From: Clostridiales bacterium UBA4959
GTDB taxonomy: Bacteria; Bacillota; Clostridia; Oscillospirales; CAG-272
Length of the DNA: 5,732 nt
NCBI GenBank assembly: GCA_002397345.1
Contig: DHAH01000104.1
Coordinates: 25,063-30,794, forward strand
Direction of reading: 5' to 3'
The first letter of the stretch is position 1. Each line of letters opens with the position of its first letter. This document shows positions 5,715 through 5,732 of the stretch, in pieces. Both the position numbers and the translations under genes were made by a program. Below the pieces are notes generated by a model. The model did not search any database. It worked only from the letters and a program-made list of their open reading frames with translations, and was not told the DNA's origin.

Positions 5715-5732
5715 AATATAAGCCGCCTATCC

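Noticed and set aside
1..5732. CRISPR array, tRNA, rRNA, insertion-sequence transposase or phage genes
   Set aside because: No regularly spaced long direct repeats, no cloverleaf-like or rRNA-like segment, and no transposase or phage motif in any translated frame that I inspected.

Overview
The window holds four protein genes that look like a carbohydrate- or glycoside-processing locus from an anaerobic Gram-positive bacterium, most likely an uncultured gut-type clostridium of the Bacillota. That placement is inferred from sigma-A promoters close to consensus, GGAGG ribosome binding sites, AT-rich intergenic DNA around coding sequence rich in G and C at third positions, and the resemblance of the proteins to clostridial and Paenibacillus-type families. 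No 16S or other phylogenetic marker is present, so the placement stays tentative.

Layout. Bases 1-1980 (minus strand) are one uninterrupted frame of 660 codons running off the left edge. It is an exported protein with a signal peptide, beta-rich N-terminal regions and a TIM-barrel, glycoside-hydrolase-like C-terminal part of the DUF5722 type. Bases 1981-2197 are a divergent promoter region with two strong back-to-back sigma-A promoters. Three plus-strand genes follow: a Gfo/Idh/MocA NAD(P)-dependent oxidoreductase (2198-3283), a sugar phosphate isomerase/epimerase-type TIM-barrel protein (3504-4472), and a second, distantly related Gfo/Idh/MocA oxidoreductase (start placed at 4633, to 5682). 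The gap 3284-3503 is filled by a fold-back, repeat-like G/C-run element. The gap 4473-4632 carries a probable internal promoter, an inverted repeat over its -35 box, and a structured leader. A perfect 20-base GC palindrome follows the last gene.

How the genes may work together (inference). The exported protein would bind or trim a glycan or glycoside outside the cell. The cytoplasmic Gfo-type enzymes would oxidise a sugar or cyclitol hydroxyl, and the metal-dependent TIM-barrel enzyme would isomerise, epimerise or cleave the keto-sugar. This combination is known from keto-glycoside pathways: the E. coli ycj cluster, and the C-deglycosylation Dgp systems of gut bacteria. No transporter, kinase, regulator or small DUF6379-type subunit is visible, so the substrate cannot be named.

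The points most worth a second look are the apparent loss of conserved active-site positions in the DUF5722-like protein, the fold-back element at 3286-3472 with its G-quadruplex motif, and the hairpin leader that separates a Shine-Dalgarno-like sequence from the start of the last gene.
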